Made by a program: the position numbers and the translations under genes | In this document: piece after piece, positions 8,098-17,434 of the stretch | Numbering within the stretch: the first letter of the stretch is position 1 | Layout of the letters: each line of letters starts with the position of its first letter | Notes under the pieces: generated by a model | Database searches by the model: none | What the model saw: the letters and a program-made list of their open reading frames with translations, nothing else | Told to the model about the DNA's origin: nothing | Origin: Nostoc spongiaeforme FACHB-130 | Lineage (GTDB): Bacteria; Cyanobacteriota; Cyanobacteriia; Cyanobacteriales; Nostocaceae | DNA: 64,000 nucleotides | Reading direction: 5' to 3' | Assembly: GCF_014698475.1 (NCBI RefSeq) | Contig: NZ_JACJTB010000006.1 | Span: 1 to 64,000, forward strand

Positions 8098-8856
8098 CTA
8101 ACCAGCTAAGTGAGTTAAATCGTTGGGTGTGAGGTCAGAGTGTATGACTTCACCATCACGGAACCAAACGATGCGCTGAGTTTGTCGGGCGACATCTGGT
8201 TCGTGAGTTACCATGACTACGGTAATCCCACTGGCGTTTAATTCGGTGAAAATGTCTAATACTTCTTGGGTGGTGCGAGAGTCAAGTGCGCCTGTGGGTT
8301 CATCGGCGAGGAGAACTACAGGACGGTTGACAATGGCACGAGCGATCGCTACTCTTTGTTGTTGTCCTCCTGAGAGTTGATTTGGTTTGTTGTTTAGGCG
8401 TTTTTCTAAACCAACTCTGGTTAAGGCGACAACGGCGCGATCGCGTCTTTCTGTGGGGTTAACATTAGCATAAGCCATTGGCAACATCACGTTTTCTAAG
8501 GCTGTGAGTTGGGGTAATAAGTGAAACTGTTGAAAGACAAACCCCAATTTTTTGTTGCGGATATGTGCCAAAGCTTTATCATCCATTTGGGCAACATCAA
8601 CGTTATCTAAATAGTAATGTCCGTCTGTAGGGTGGTCTAAACAGCCGATAATATTCATGGCTGTGGACTTACCTGAACCAGAAGGCCCCATGATTGAACA
8701 ATACTCGCCCTCGTTGATGCTCAAGTTGACATTGTTCAGTGCTTTGACTTCGGTTTCGCCACTACCGTAGACTTTAAAGATATTTTCTAAACGAATGATT
8801 GCCGATTTTGGTACAGGGTTAGGAACTAGGGAATCGGTAATAGAAGCAGTTGTCAT
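8098..8856 (-). CDS. MacB/LolD-type ABC transporter ATP-binding protein
   Basis: A 252-residue ATPase. Walker A is GPSGSGKST (57-65), the Q loop is VFQQFHLLP, the signature is LSGGQQQR, Walker B is [14 protein letters not shown] and the H loop is MVTHEPD. The strong LolD/MacB-type pattern ([18 protein letters not shown]) implies a partner FtsX-like permease with a mechanotransmission role. In heterocystous cyanobacteria the DevBCA glycolipid exporter uses this kind of ATPase, but devB and devC homologues are absent here. The gene stands alone, so its cargo cannot be assigned. Its 5' side is a gap of about 490 bp shared with the divergent DUF2997 gene. Confidence 0.85.
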   Translation of the reverse strand: MTTASITDSLVPNPVPKSAIIRLENIFKVYGSGETEVKALNNVNLSINEGEYCSIMGPSGSGKSTAMNIIGCLDHPTDGHYYLDNVDVAQMDDKALAHIRNKKLGFVFQQFHLLPQLTALENVMLPMAYANVNPTERRDRAVVALTRVGLEKRLNNKPNQLSGGQQQRVAIARAIVNRPVVLLADEPTGALDSRTTQEVLDIFTELNASGITVVMVTHEPDVARQTQRIVWFRDGEVIHSDLTPNDLTHLAG

Positions 8857-9346
8857 AAATATAGTAATTAGGTTTTATTTTTGAAATTATCTGTACAGGT
8901 TGGGAGTAGAGAGTGGGGCGTGGGGAGTAGGAAAGAGCAGTTATTTTTTAATTAGAAGTCCCTTACCTGCCATATCACCCTACAGAGAGAATAGGTTTTA
9001 TCTAATCATAATGATAAACTTTTTCAATAAATTGCGTAGTTTTGTGACTGACTGATCTAGCTATACTACCGAAGAGTGTTGGTTTGACAGGCTTTTATCC
9101 CTGAATTAACCAGCCTAATTTTAAGCTTGACTATTCTAGAAGGTTAAGAGAGACTAACTAATGACAGATGTACCGACTTATTAAAATAATAACTTTTGTA
9201 AATTTTCTGAGATATTTATATTGAGAGATGGAACATTAGTTAAAAAATGGCAAGTTTGTGTCTAAGTAACAATGTTCCCCGGACAGGATTCTTAGCATTG
9301 TGCTAAGGGGTACAGTCCAAGCTTACTATCGTGGTTGGCCAAAAGC
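8857..9346. other. divergent intergenic region with a palindromic motif
   Basis: This gap separates the ABC ATPase (-) from the DUF2997-ycf35 cluster (+). It holds a short GGGGAGTAGG-type repeat tract (about 8901-8936) and the 16-bp motif TCTAATCATAATGATA at 9001-9016, which recurs exactly upstream of ndhB. No gene or clear promoter was identified. Confidence 0.5.
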
Positions 9347-9556
9347 ATGGAGACATTAGAATTCATAATTTATCCAGACGGTCGGGTACAAGAAAAAGTC
9401 ACTGGCATTGTGGGTGCTTCTTGTGCTGAGGTAACAGCGGCAATAGAAGCACAGCTGGGGCAAGTACTTAATCAAGAGCCAACCTCAGAATATTTCGCCA
9501 ATCAGTTACACCAATCTAATCAGGCGAATACACAAGCTACTTACAGCGAATGGTAA
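9347..9556 (+). CDS. DUF2997 family small protein
   Basis: A 69-residue protein starting METLEFIIYPDGRVQEKV, the typical DUF2997 opening, followed by GASCAEVTAAIEAQLG. A TTG lies four codons upstream at 9335, but the ATG at 9347 gives the family start. The function is unknown. It is the first gene of a conserved cyanobacterial trio with ycf35 and a small ferredoxin, all on the same strand with tight spacing. Confidence 0.85.
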   Translation: METLEFIIYPDGRVQEKVTGIVGASCAEVTAAIEAQLGQVLNQEPTSEYFANQLHQSNQANTQATYSEW

Positions 9557-9594
9557 GTTTTCCAACAGTTTATTGTCGTTGATTTACAACCACC

Positions 9595-9981
9595 ATGTCA
9601 CACTTTAGCCAAATTAAGACTCAAATCCGTAACCTTGATTCTTTAAAAGATGCGCTAACCGATTTGGGCATCGACTGGAAACCTGGCCCCCGCGAGGTAC
9701 GTGGCTATCGCGGTCAAACCCATCCTGCGGAAGTCACCATTGAGCAGGAAAATGGCTATGACATCGGCTTTAGATGGAATGGCAAAGAATACGAATTAGT
9801 AGCTGACTTGCAGTACTGGCAACAAAATCTGTCTGTAGACGGTTTCTTGCGCCAAGTTACCCAACGTTATGCTTACCAAACAGTTGTGAAGGAAACTGCA
9901 TTGGCTGGTTTTCAAGTTGCTGAACAACAAAAAAATGCAGACGGTTCTATTCGCTTAGTAGTACAACGCTGGAGTGCGTAA
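9595..9981 (+). CDS. ycf35: Ycf35 (DUF1257) protein
   Basis: A 128-residue protein of the Ycf35/DUF1257 family, encoded in cyanobacteria and some algal plastids. It begins MSHFSQIKTQIRNL and carries the conserved RGYRGQ, DIGFRWNGKEYELVADLQYW and FLRQVTQRYAYQ. The role is unknown, though plastid retention hints at photosynthesis or plastid gene expression. The stop and the ferredoxin start share one base (TAATG), indicating translational coupling. Confidence 0.92.
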   Translation: MSHFSQIKTQIRNLDSLKDALTDLGIDWKPGPREVRGYRGQTHPAEVTIEQENGYDIGFRWNGKEYELVADLQYWQQNLSVDGFLRQVTQRYAYQTVVKETALAGFQVAEQQKNADGSIRLVVQRWSA

Positions 9982-10442
9982 TGGCTGATTTTCTGCCTTC
10001 GCCGGAAGAACAGGAAAATAATCGTTCCGGTTTGGAACCAGAATTAGGGGGTTTTTTGCGGGATGACCCAGAACGTTCTGGTTTAGAGCCGGAGTTGGGT
10101 GGAGTGTTACGCCAAAAGGGTGTTTATGTTGACGAAATCACCTGTATTGGTTGTAAACACTGCGCTCATGTTGCGCGAAATACTTTTTACATTGAACCAG
10201 ATTACGGGCGATCGCGCGTAATTCGTCAAGATGGGGACGCGGAAGAAGTCATCCAAGAAGCAATTGACACTTGTCCGGTTGATTGTATCCATTGGGTAGA
10301 TTACACAGAACTGAGAAACTTAGAAGATGAGCGCAAATATCAAGTAATTCCTGTTGTTGGTTATCCGGTAGATATGGCAGTTGCCACTTCTGAAAAACGG
10401 CGTAAAAAACAAAAACTCAAAAACAAAAAATCCCGTTATTAA
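9981..10442 (+). CDS. 4Fe-4S ferredoxin with duplicated N-terminal motif
   Basis: A 153-residue protein. The N-terminal part has two copies of RSGLEPELGG followed by (F/V)LR (about 16-28 and 33-45). The ferredoxin domain (about 49-115) has CIGCKHCAHVA and, after about 37 residues, CPVDCIHW, the ligands for one [4Fe-4S] cluster. The C-terminus is rich in Lys and Arg. The protein is conserved across cyanobacteria, with related domains in plants. Its coupling to ycf35 suggests a joint redox role, but the partner and reaction are unknown. Confidence 0.85.
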   Translation: MADFLPSPEEQENNRSGLEPELGGFLRDDPERSGLEPELGGVLRQKGVYVDEITCIGCKHCAHVARNTFYIEPDYGRSRVIRQDGDAEEVIQEAIDTCPVDCIHWVDYTELRNLEDERKYQVIPVVGYPVDMAVATSEKRRKKQKLKNKKSRY

Positions 10443-10464
10443 AATAAACAAATTAAATAATTAC

Positions 10465-10495
10465 AAAAAAGGGCTGGTTGATCCAGTCCTTTTTT
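10465..10495 (+). terminator. Rho-independent terminator of the ycf35 cluster
   Basis: AAAAAAGGGCTGG, loop TTGAT, CCAGTCC then TTTTTT: a 7-bp core stem with one G-T pair, flanked by complementary A and T runs, 23 bp after the ferredoxin stop. Confidence 0.8.
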
Positions 10496-10500
10496 AGTAG

Positions 10501-10726
10501 CTAGGGAGTGGGGAGTAGGAAGTGGGGAGTAGGAAACCTGGATTTCTCACAAGAGAGAAATCCAGGGGTGTGGGAGGTGTGGGAGGTGTGGGAAGGGTGG
10601 GAGGTATGGGAAGGGTGGGAGGTGTGGGAGGTGTGGGAGGTGGGGAAGATGGTGAAGAAATCTTTCCCCCCACACTCCCCTCTCTCCCCACACTCCCCCC
10701 TCTCCCAACACTCCCTGTGCCTCTAG
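10501..10726. repeat. G-rich 9-bp tandem repeats with inverted C-rich arm
   Basis: A perfect 12-bp inverted repeat (CCTGGATTTCTC at 10537-10548, GAGAAATCCAGG at 10555-10566) is followed by about nine 9-bp units of the form GGTGTGGGA (about 10567-10650). A C-rich tract (about 10665-10722, with CACTCCCC units) follows that is roughly complementary to the G-rich arm. The open frames across it are low-complexity and not genes. Confidence 0.8.
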
Positions 10727-10781
10727 AATGTGTCACGCTGGTAGTACATATTCTTATGCCTTGTTTCCAGTTCCAGCGAGA

Positions 10782-11414
10782 ATGTCTAATCAAGTTTGGT
10801 TATCACAGTTGCGAAAAAACAGAGCGATCGCCGTTATCCGTGCGCCTAAAATCGAAATAGGAGAAAAAATGGCGATGGCGGTAGCATCTGGGGGAATGCA
10901 GCTAATTGAGATTACCTGGACTAGCGATCGCGCCGCAGAATTGATCGCTAAATTACGGATGAAATTACCAGATTGTCTAATTGGGACAGGTACACTGTTC
11001 AACGTGCAGCAGTTACAAGATGCGATCGCGGCTGGGGCGCAATTCTTATTTTCACCCCATATTGATATCGACATGATTCACGCCGCCATCGCTAAAGATG
11101 TGCCAATCATTCCAGGGGCGCTGACTCCTACAGAAATTGTCACAGCTTGGCATCAAGGTGCTAGTTGTGTGAAAGTTTTTCCTGTGCAAGCAGTAGGTGG
11201 AGCCACTTATATCAAAAGTTTACAGGCTCCCTTGGGTCATATTCCTTTAATTCCTACAGGTGGAGTCAGCCTAGAAAATGCTTCCGAATTTATCCAAGCT
11301 GGGGCGATTGCTGTGGGTTTAAGCAGTGAATTGTTTCCAAAAAAGTTGGTAGAAGCTGAAAATTGGCAAGCGATCGCTCAATCCGCCAGCAACCTGATGC
11401 AGCATTTAGCGTAG
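10782..11414 (+). CDS. eda: KDPG/KHG aldolase (Eda)
   Basis: A 210-residue class I aldolase of the Entner-Doudoroff pathway that cleaves 2-keto-3-deoxy-6-phosphogluconate to pyruvate and glyceraldehyde 3-phosphate. The Schiff-base Lys is K131 in CVKVFPV and the general base is E43 in IEITW. GTGTL, FSPH and PTGGV, which bind phosphate and substrate, are also present. The frame runs 18 codons further upstream into repeat DNA, so ATG 10782 (MSNQVWLSQLRKNRAI) is the start. Edd is not needed beside it in cyanobacteria. The same fold can act on 4-hydroxy-2-oxoglutarate. Confidence 0.93.
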   Translation: MSNQVWLSQLRKNRAIAVIRAPKIEIGEKMAMAVASGGMQLIEITWTSDRAAELIAKLRMKLPDCLIGTGTLFNVQQLQDAIAAGAQFLFSPHIDIDMIHAAIAKDVPIIPGALTPTEIVTAWHQGASCVKVFPVQAVGGATYIKSLQAPLGHIPLIPTGGVSLENASEFIQAGAIAVGLSSELFPKKLVEAENWQAIAQSASNLMQHLA

Positions 11415-11497
11415 CAAAATACACATCTACTGATTTTTTAGGCTACAAAGTAAAAAGGAAGAAATTCTTAAGACTACCTTGTAAAAGTGCATACATC

Positions 11498-12010
11498 ATG
11501 AAAAGTCTGATTAATTCTCACCCAATGCACCACTTCAAAAAATTAGTGATTGGTGCAGCAATATGTTTGAGTGTGATTGGTGTTTGCACAAATACAGTCA
11601 CAGCCAGTTCCAAAAACGAGACAATTAAACAAAACATCCAAACTTTACAAAAGTCCGACCAACGTTGGATACAAGTTAATCTTGCAACTCAAAGATTAAC
11701 AGCCTGGGAAGGCGGAAAAGCTGTTTACGCAGTTACTATTTCCACAGGCAAAAAGTCCACTCCCACACGTACTGGTAGCTTTAAAATTCAGTCTAAACAT
11801 AAATCAACCCGAATGCGCGGCAGAGATTATGACGTTCCCAACGTTCCTCATGCAATGTTTTACCAAGGTAACTACGGAATTCACGGAGCTTACTGGCATA
11901 AAAAATTTGGTACCCCTGTAAGTCATGGTTGCATCAATGTCGCACCGAACCATGCTAAATGGTTATTTAATTGGTCATCCATCGGAACACCTGTTGTCAT
12001 TCACAAATAA
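11498..12010 (+). CDS. L,D-transpeptidase (YkuD), secreted
   Basis: A 170-residue protein with a basic start and a hydrophobic signal segment (about 15-38, LVIGAAICLSVIGVC), then a YkuD catalytic domain (about 55-170). The active-site region is YGIHGAYW followed by VSHGCINVAP, with the nucleophilic Cys and both His. By family it makes 3-3 crosslinks or attaches proteins to periplasmic peptidoglycan. The frame is open upstream over the end of eda, but ATG 11498 precedes the signal peptide directly. There is no LysM or PG-binding domain. Confidence 0.9.
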   Translation: MKSLINSHPMHHFKKLVIGAAICLSVIGVCTNTVTASSKNETIKQNIQTLQKSDQRWIQVNLATQRLTAWEGGKAVYAVTISTGKKSTPTRTGSFKIQSKHKSTRMRGRDYDVPNVPHAMFYQGNYGIHGAYWHKKFGTPVSHGCINVAPNHAKWLFNWSSIGTPVVIHK

Positions 12011-12032
12011 CCTGAGCTAATTCACAAAGCTA

Positions 12033-12126
12033 GGGTGTAGAGGTATGGAGATGTATTCAAAACCCTTTCACACGCCAGTTTGCTCAAGTCGGGAAACCCG
12101 CCCACGCAACTGGCTCCCCTACACCC
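12033..12126. repeat. nested palindromic intergenic repeat
   Basis: Outer arms GGGTGTAG (12033-12040) and CTACACCC (12119-12126) enclose GCCAGTT (12074-12080) and AACTGGC (12108-12114). It resembles the dispersed palindromic repeats of Nostoc-type genomes. Confidence 0.6.
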
Positions 12127-12251
12127 AATCTTGGTGCCTAAGTCCTGTTTGATTCTCGAAGGTGTGGCAGCACCGCACTGATACTGATTGTGCTAGTTGC
12201 ATAAGTCCTAGTATAGAGAAGGAAATACAGCATAATTTTAACTATTGACCA

Positions 12252-12518
12252 ATGAGCAAAAAGCAAAAATTTCCCTACTTAGTAGGCTCTAAATGGACAG
12301 CACAGAAAAAAGTAGACGGCTGGAGACACTTTCAAGTTCTTAACCGCAAAAATCAAGGTAAGTGGGTTTATGCCGAAATGGTTGCATCCTGTGACCCTAA
12401 TGTTCGTTTCTGGATTAACGCCAAACTGTTACAAGACCGCTCTCAGTGGCTGGCTGGCTGGCAATCATTACAAGAAATGGAAGCAATTTATGGCGGTTCT
12501 AATTTTATTGAGGGGTGA
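12252..12518 (+). CDS. TIGR02450-type Trp-rich small protein
   Basis: An 88-residue basic protein rich in Trp (seven) and Lys. It has the family pattern GSKWTAQKKVDGWRHFQV, GKWVYAEMVASCD and RFWINAKLLQDRSQWLAGWQ. It is soluble, with no signal peptide. The function of this conserved cyanobacterial/proteobacterial family is unknown. Confidence 0.85.
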   Translation: MSKKQKFPYLVGSKWTAQKKVDGWRHFQVLNRKNQGKWVYAEMVASCDPNVRFWINAKLLQDRSQWLAGWQSLQEMEAIYGGSNFIEG

Positions 12519-13095
12519 GGGGTCAGGTGTTAGCATTATTGACTGAGTATAAATACTCAAATTACTAAAATTTTTAGTCAAAAGCCTTAATTTTATAATT
12601 TTTCACAAATGCAGCATCGAGCTTTAAAAATTAGCCTTGAGATAGTCTACTGAGTGGCTAAACAAGGCTAATTTACGCTCTAAAAAGCTGTTATTGCGGC
12701 TCATCGCATTGAGTTGGGAATTTTTCTCTTCACTACCAACCCTGCACCCATCTCGATTAGTCATTACAAGGAGCAGATTCAATCAAAACCTTATAGCAAG
12801 AGAGTTTGAATATTTTTGTCTATTGTAACTCTTTTTATATAAATAAAAAAATAAAAATTTTAAAAAATGATTTTTTAGAATTTTTAAAGGTTTTTTATAG
12901 ATTTTAAAATTAAAATCAAATTATTATTATTCAATAAGCTTCTTGGCTTGATTTTTTAGATTTATGCCCCCTTTATTTTCTATGTGATTTCGTCAATAAT
13001 GACACTCAACTACCTCACACATTGCCATCGGCGGCTAGGTGAAGGCCAATGTTTGAGCCAAAAGTTTGACAAAAAACTATAAGAGGCAAATAACA
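12519..13095. other. long AT-rich leader upstream of chlL
   Basis: A 577-bp non-coding stretch. It holds a perfect 12-bp inverted repeat AAATTAGCCTTG (12628-12639) / CAAGGCTAATTT (12663-12674), and an A/T-dominated block at about 12828-12950. The latter may be a long 5' leader or promoter region of the chlL operon. The ribosome-binding site AAGAGG is at 13081-13086. No gene seen. Confidence 0.5.
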
Positions 13096-13962
13096 GTGAA
13101 ACTAGCAGTCTACGGAAAAGGCGGTATTGGCAAGTCAACAACTAGCTGTAACATATCTGTCGCTTTAGCTAAACGTGGCAAGAAAGTGCTGCAAATTGGT
13201 TGCGACCCGAAACACGACAGCACCTTTACCCTGACTGGATTTTTGATTCCGACAATTATCGACACTCTCCAGTCCAAAGATTATCACTACGAAGATGTTT
13301 GGCCAGAAGATGTCATTTACAAAGGCTATGGCGGTGTTGATTGTGTAGAAGCTGGTGGCCCACCTGCGGGTGCAGGCTGTGGTGGCTATGTAGTTGGCGA
13401 GACCGTAAAATTACTGAAAGAACTCAACGCCTTTGATGAATACGATGTAATTTTATTTGATGTACTGGGTGACGTAGTTTGTGGTGGCTTTGCGGCTCCT
13501 TTAAACTATGCAGATTACTGCATGATCGTTACTGATAATGGCTTTGATGCTTTATTTGCAGCGAATCGAATTGCCGCTTCCGTCAGAGAAAAAGCCCGGA
13601 CTCACCCATTGCGTTTAGCTGGTTTAATTGGCAATCGTACATCCAAGCGTGACTTGATTAATAAATATGTAGAATCAGTCCCTATGCCAGTTCTAGAGGT
13701 TTTACCTTTAATTGAAGATATCCGCGTTTCTCGCGTCAAAGGTAAGACATTATTTGAAATGGCAGAGTCAGATCCTTCACTGAACTACGTTTGCGACTAT
13801 TATCTCAACATTGCTGACCAAATTTTGGCCAGACCAGAGGGAGTAGTGCCGAATGACGCTCCCGATCGCGAATTGTTCTCTTTGTTGTCTGATTTTTATC
13901 TAAATCCGCGTAAACCACAGGTTCCTAATTCAGAAGAGGAATTAGACTTGATGATTGTATAA
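13096..13962 (+). CDS. chlL: dark-operative protochlorophyllide reductase, ATP-binding subunit ChlL
   Basis: A 288-residue NifH-like iron protein of light-independent protochlorophyllide reductase. It passes electrons from ferredoxin to ChlN-ChlB with ATP hydrolysis. The P loop is [14 protein letters not shown]. The cluster-ligand Cys lie in [11 protein letters not shown] and [10 protein letters not shown], and the switch residues are in [12 protein letters not shown] further upstream opens the frame, but GTG 13096 with AAGAGG about 10 bp ahead gives the family start [10 protein letters not shown]. It is followed by a DUF5331-type gene and chlN on the same strand. Confidence 0.97.
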   Translation: MKLAVYGKGGIGKSTTSCNISVALAKRGKKVLQIGCDPKHDSTFTLTGFLIPTIIDTLQSKDYHYEDVWPEDVIYKGYGGVDCVEAGGPPAGAGCGGYVVGETVKLLKELNAFDEYDVILFDVLGDVVCGGFAAPLNYADYCMIVTDNGFDALFAANRIAASVREKARTHPLRLAGLIGNRTSKRDLINKYVESVPMPVLEVLPLIEDIRVSRVKGKTLFEMAESDPSLNYVCDYYLNIADQILARPEGVVPNDAPDRELFSLLSDFYLNPRKPQVPNSEEELDLMIV

Positions 13963-13992
13963 ATCACCAAGTTCTCAGGATGAGGGACAAAT

Positions 13993-14754
13993 ATGGCTTT
14001 CTTTAGTAGCTTTACAGATTCAATTAGACAAAAGTGGTTGCAGTTCTTCCAAGTTAACCGTGACTGGATTACCTTGCACATGGAAGTCGAGTCAGTGTAT
14101 ACCCCCGATGGCGGCAAGCGACCACCTTCTTACCTCATCCTGGGAGTTGTGAACGCGCTAGAACCAAAACTAGCGCAGTTGATGATGCCCTTTTCCAAAC
14201 TGAATGCTGATGCTGACACCTTAATTGAAGTGTTGGAACTGCATTTTGACCCAGATATTGTCCTTGGTAATCGCTTGAGTCATCCTCTAGTGGAACCAGA
14301 GACAAATCAAGAAGAGTCAACAGTTGTGCTGCCAGATGACAATGTTGATGATGAAACCTTAGCAATTTCTCACCTCAACGGTTTTGGTTTAGATGATAGT
14401 GAAGTAAACGACAAGGAAACCAACCAAGAATTAAGTGATGTTTCCTTGTCTAATGAACAGAACGGCAAACATGAGCCTCAAGCAGCCATCGCAGATGCGA
14501 TCGCGCCTGAGACTGATGATTTTGGCGATGTGTCCTTTCAGAGTGACACCACATCAGCAACCAAACTAGATGAAGAAATTCTCGGTGACTTAAACACACC
14601 AGATGAAAACGCTTTTAATGATGTTTTGTCTGATGTTTGGGGTGATGAAACCGGATTGCAAAAGGGTGAAGAAAATAATGATTTTCTAGGGGAAGAATTA
14701 CCAACTGGTGTTTTTGATGACTCAGAAATTGCCCGTCTCTTCCCCAACAGTTAA
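13993..14754 (+). CDS. DUF5331-type protein in the chlL-chlN operon
   Basis: A 253-residue protein with an ordered N-terminal part (about 1-95: FTDSIRQKWLQFFQVNRDW, then GGKRPPSYLILGVVNALEP). A long, highly acidic, probably disordered tail (about 100-253) ends with FDDSEIARLFPNS. It begins 31 bp after chlL and is known between chlL and chlN in Nostoc-type genomes. The short conserved C-terminal motif after a flexible acidic linker could be a docking peptide. No enzyme motif is seen. Confidence 0.8.
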   Translation: MAFFSSFTDSIRQKWLQFFQVNRDWITLHMEVESVYTPDGGKRPPSYLILGVVNALEPKLAQLMMPFSKLNADADTLIEVLELHFDPDIVLGNRLSHPLVEPETNQEESTVVLPDDNVDDETLAISHLNGFGLDDSEVNDKETNQELSDVSLSNEQNGKHEPQAAIADAIAPETDDFGDVSFQSDTTSATKLDEEILGDLNTPDENAFNDVLSDVWGDETGLQKGEENNDFLGEELPTGVFDDSEIARLFPNS

Positions 14755-14799
14755 TAGTTACTGTTTCAGTTGAATTTAGGGATTGCTCACTGTGCTGTA

Positions 14800-16336
<1,537 letters not shown>

Positions 16337-16364
16337 AATTTGGTTTTGAAATACTTAATTATTT

Positions 16365-16391
16365 AGAGGCGAATTGAGTTCGCCTCTTTTT
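16365..16391 (+). terminator. terminator after chlN
   Basis: AGAGGCGAA, loop TTGAG, TTCGCCTCT followed by TTTT: a perfect 9-bp stem 28 bp after the chlN stop. Confidence 0.85.
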
Positions 16392-16415
16392 ATGTATCAT
16401 GGAAAATCAGTGAAT

Positions 16416-16937
16416 CTACTTTAACTTGATTAAAGGTTTTAGCCATTCTCCTTTCTCAGCCAATACACCTGTAATATAATTTTGAAATCCAGGTAATCCG
16501 CCATGCTTGTTCCAATGTTCATTAAAATCATTGTTATTTGCTAAATAATGAGCTTTTCCGTCTGGAGGAAAATTAATTGAGCAGCCAAATATTTCTTTGT
16601 TATGTGGAATATTTGTTAAATCACTTGTGTGGGAAAGATTTTTCAAATCATTTGCCTTCCAAATTATTTGAACTAAACGACCAATGCTAAAGTCATAGCC
16701 AGAACCATCATCATAAACAGTGTCATTAAAAAATTGAACAACATGCGTTACATGGGCGTGTTGCCTAATAATCAGGAGATCACCTTCCTCTGGCTTTTCT
16801 GCATTAGCTTCACCTCCCTTTTTCCAATGCAAGATAAATATTTTTGATGTTTCGTCTATTTTATAATCCCAGTATATTTTTTTATCACCTTGATAATTTA
16901 CGTTTTTACTCCACTTTAATTTAGATAAATCAGTCAT
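16416..16937 (-). CDS. hypothetical protein, possible PUA/EVE-like fold
   Basis: A 173-residue soluble protein rich in aromatic and charged residues. The stretch EEGDLLIIRQHAHVTHVVQFF followed by IGRLVQIIW recalls PUA/EVE-type modules, but this is an impression only. Two Met codons lie upstream at 16949 and 16943. GGAG covers that first Met codon and sits 6 bp before ATG 16937, so I use 16937 (MTDLSKLKW). The codons are AT-rich and the gene is isolated between repeats, which fits an accessory gene. Confidence 0.65.
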   Translation of the reverse strand: MTDLSKLKWSKNVNYQGDKKIYWDYKIDETSKIFILHWKKGGEANAEKPEEGDLLIIRQHAHVTHVVQFFNDTVYDDGSGYDFSIGRLVQIIWKANDLKNLSHTSDLTNIPHNKEIFGCSINFPPDGKAHYLANNNDFNEHWNKHGGLPGFQNYITGVLAEKGEWLKPLIKLK

Positions 16938-17045
16938 TATCATCTCCATTTTATTCTCAACAATCTAATTTAATATTTCCCGATAATCTGAATAAAATAA
17001 CATGATTAGGTGAAATTTAAGCGCAATAGTCATTTAGATTGGTAG

Positions 17046-17072
17046 GTTGGGTAAAGCGAAGCATAACCCAAC
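17046..17072. repeat. GTTGGGT/ACCCAAC dispersed palindrome
   Basis: GTTGGGT (17046-17052) and ACCCAAC (17066-17072) flank AAAGCGAAGCATA. This type of GGTTGGGT...ACCCAAC repeat is frequent between cyanobacterial genes. Confidence 0.55.
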
Positions 17073-17128
17073 AAAGGTTAGGCTAAACTTATAGAAATTT
17101 AAAATCAGTTTAATGCGTAAGTTAGGCT

Positions 17129-17365
17129 TTAATTCGCCTTATTAACCCCTGTAGTAACAAGATTAGCTCCTGAAAAAATCAGATTGAGCAAATTATCAGA
17201 CTTATTAACTTGAGCAGGTTGTCCAGTTATCTCTCTTAACCAAGTAACAACCTGTTTAGTTCCGACTTCTCGAATTACACCGCCAACTCGTTCTAATGTT
17301 CCATTTGCTAAACCTTTAACAACCCAATCAGCAAGCATAAAGGTTACTGTAACTGGTAGACTCAC
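17129..17365 (-). CDS. small hypothetical protein
   Basis: About 78 residues from GTG 17365, which has GAGGAG 6 bp ahead, the best ribosome-binding site in the frame. TTG 17434 and ATG 17392 are alternatives. The protein begins MSLPVTVTFMLADWVVKGLA, an amphipathic or hydrophobic stretch, then GTLERVGGVIREVGTKQVVTWLRE. No characterised family is recognised and there is no signal for an operon. Confidence 0.6.
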   Translation of the reverse strand: MSLPVTVTFMLADWVVKGLANGTLERVGGVIREVGTKQVVTWLREITGQPAQVNKSDNLLNLIFSGANLVTTGVNKAN

Positions 17366-17434
17366 AATTTTCTCCTCATTCTTGACATTCATAGGACTTA
17401 CGGAGTGAGACTGAAAACCAATCTCCACAGACAA

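Noticed and set aside
10508-10860. Overlapping frames with Gly/Val/Trp- or Pro/Thr-rich repeats
   Set aside because: They are read-through of the 9-bp DNA repeat, in both strands and several frames, with no start signal.
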